Shown in pieces: positions 62,976 to 64,000 of a stretch of DNA of 64,000 nt. A program made the translations under genes and the position numbers. The DNA is taken from positions 62,001 through 126,000 of the forward strand of contig CANNEA010000001.1 of the NCBI GenBank assembly GCA_947503525.1, in the 5' to 3' direction. Under the pieces are notes generated by a model. That model was not told the DNA's origin. It worked only from the letters and a program-made list of their open reading frames with translations, and did not search any database. Source of the stretch: an uncultured Carboxylicivirga sp. (GTDB lineage Bacteria; Bacteroidota; Bacteroidia; Bacteroidales; Marinilabiliaceae). Numbering within the stretch: position 1 is the stretch's first letter; each line of letters starts with the position of its first letter.

Positions 62976-64000
62976 ATGAAAAAATATATATTTGGATTTT
63001 TCCTGCTTGTCTGTTTTGCGTTACCGCAAGAGTTTATGGGACAATTGAAGTTGACAGATATTCCCACAGAGCATCTGGTTTCAGGAAAAATTCGCATCAA
63101 AATAAAAGAAGATCGATTTATTGAGCAAAGTTCGATAAAGTCGATTTCAACAGAGACAGAACTTAACAGTATAGGTATAAGAAGTATTGATGGTCTCAAT
63201 AAACAAAATAAAATACAGCGAATAGAACGCGTTTTTCCTTTTTCGATAAAAACAGAAGCAAAGCATCGAAAACATGGTTTGCATTTATGGTTTGAGTTAT
63301 CTTACAATGGAGATGTTAATCCGCAAGCAGTTGTAGCGCAGTATGCTTTATTGGATGAGGTTGAAATAGCAAAGCCAGTACTTAAAAAAGTACGACTTGA
63401 TGGTGATAAAAAGGCTTTGAAAGTTTCGGTTAGCAAACTGTCTTCAATGTCTAAAAGAAAGCAGTTTAAATCTGTTGGTGAAATAGCGGGTATTGGTGTT
63501 GAATTTAATGACCCTTTACTATCGGATCAATGGCATTATGAAAATGATGGAACAATTGGTGAATCTGATGAGGATATTGATTTAGCCAAAGCTTGGTTAA
63601 AATCAACGGGAGATTCGAGTGTGGTTGTTGCTATTGTAGATGGTGGTATCGATACAGAGCACGAAGATTTGAAAGAAAATATCTGGGTGAATGAAGTCGA
63701 ACTAAATGGAGAAGAGGGTGTTGATGATGATAAAAATGGGTTTGTGGATGATTACCACGGATCTAACTTTGTTTTTGGTGGTGCACTTACTGCACATCAG
63801 CACGGAACGCATGTTGCAGGTACCATAGGAGCTGTATCGAACAATAATATTGGCGTGGCAGGAGTCGCAGGTGGTGATGGAACTAAGAAAGGTGTCAAAC
63901 TCATGTCGTGTCAGGTATTTGATGACCAGCAACAGAGTGGCGGTAATTTTGCCGCAGCTATTGTTTATGGAGCTGATAATGGCGCTCTAATATCGCAAAA
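62976..64000 (+). CDS. S8 (subtilisin-like) serine peptidase, 3' end beyond window
   Basis: 341 codons are visible from ATG 62976. It has a signal peptide (KKYIFGFFLLVCFALPQEFMG), a long propeptide-like N-terminal part (to about residue 195) and the start of the peptidase domain with catalytic Asp in VVAIVDGGIDTEHEDL and catalytic His in HGTHVAGTIGA. The catalytic Ser lies beyond the edge, so activity and a possible T9SS C-terminal domain cannot be checked. It starts 17 bases after the FISUMP gene, so it probably belongs to the SusC operon, where it could cut protein substrates. Confidence 0.9.
   Translation, partial: MKKYIFGFFLLVCFALPQEFMGQLKLTDIPTEHLVSGKIRIKIKEDRFIEQSSIKSISTETELNSIGIRSIDGLNKQNKIQRIERVFPFSIKTEAKHRKHGLHLWFELSYNGDVNPQAVVAQYALLDEVEIAKPVLKKVRLDGDKKALKVSVSKLSSMSKRKQFKSVGEIAGIGVEFNDPLLSDQWHYENDGTIGESDEDIDLAKAWLKSTGDSSVVVAIVDGGIDTEHEDLKENIWVNEVELNGEEGVDDDKNGFVDDYHGSNFVFGGALTAHQHGTHVAGTIGAVSNNNIGVAGVAGGDGTKKGVKLMSCQVFDDQQQSGGNFAAAIVYGADNGALISQ

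Overview
The window is chromosomal DNA of a Gram-negative member of the Bacteroidota, most likely an environmental, AT-rich relative of the Marinilabiliales/Prolixibacteraceae group. The evidence is type IX secretion (T9SS) genes, a SusC/SusD pair, a fused SecDF, FISUMP and class S1 sulfatase proteins, 7TM/AraC regulators and TAnnTTTG-type promoter boxes. Genus level cannot be fixed from the sequence alone.

Layout. 1-9.1 kb is a T9SS locus. A PorE-like lipoprotein (cut by the window edge), a small thioredoxin, ispF, porV and porU lie on the minus strand, divergent from gldJ. 9.1-22.7 kb is housekeeping: murF; a minus-strand block of mtaB, an inositol monophosphatase, an LpxL-like acyltransferase and a glycosyltransferase; phoH-PIN; folC; three tandem tRNA-Val(UAC) genes; a sigma factor with a TPR membrane partner; and trmN6, a TIGR02757 protein, a LolD-like ATPase, a Ca2+/Na+ antiporter and tatA. 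secDF follows at 22.8-25.8 kb. 26-32.2 kb has an FtsX-type ABC exporter whose ATPase has a degenerate signature motif, next to an NtrC-type regulator and its kinase; rex follows. 33.3-38.6 kb is a small sulfated-glycan module: a GH2 enzyme, an S1 sulfatase and an AraC regulator.

38.6-40 kb is a gene-poor stretch holding a 3'-terminal fragment of a tRNA-Leu gene with its terminator. This is the classic scar of an element inserted into a tRNA, and it places a possible island to its right. Just inside are an OM barrel, a LytS/LytTR pair (plus strand) and, convergent, a tightly packed eight-gene operon (52.9 to 42.4 kb). That operon encodes a GbsR/MarR regulator with a palindromic operator over its own promoter, a chimeric TolC protein carrying an N-terminal ABC-type substrate-binding domain, a membrane-fusion lipoprotein, an RND pump, a K+ channel, a membrane class III adenylate cyclase and two outer-membrane barrels. 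This linked efflux-sensor-channel-cyclase set is the best candidate in the window for an undescribed system.

53.4-64 kb carries a 7TM-AraC regulator, a coiled-coil/LRR-like surface lipoprotein, and a SusC-SusD-FISUMP lipoprotein-subtilase cluster that runs off the right edge. Having a protease and no glycosidase, it looks more like a peptide/protein-uptake locus than a classical polysaccharide one, as far as the window shows.

No CRISPR array, rRNA, transposase or recombinase gene was recognised. All family calls are from reading motifs, without database searches.
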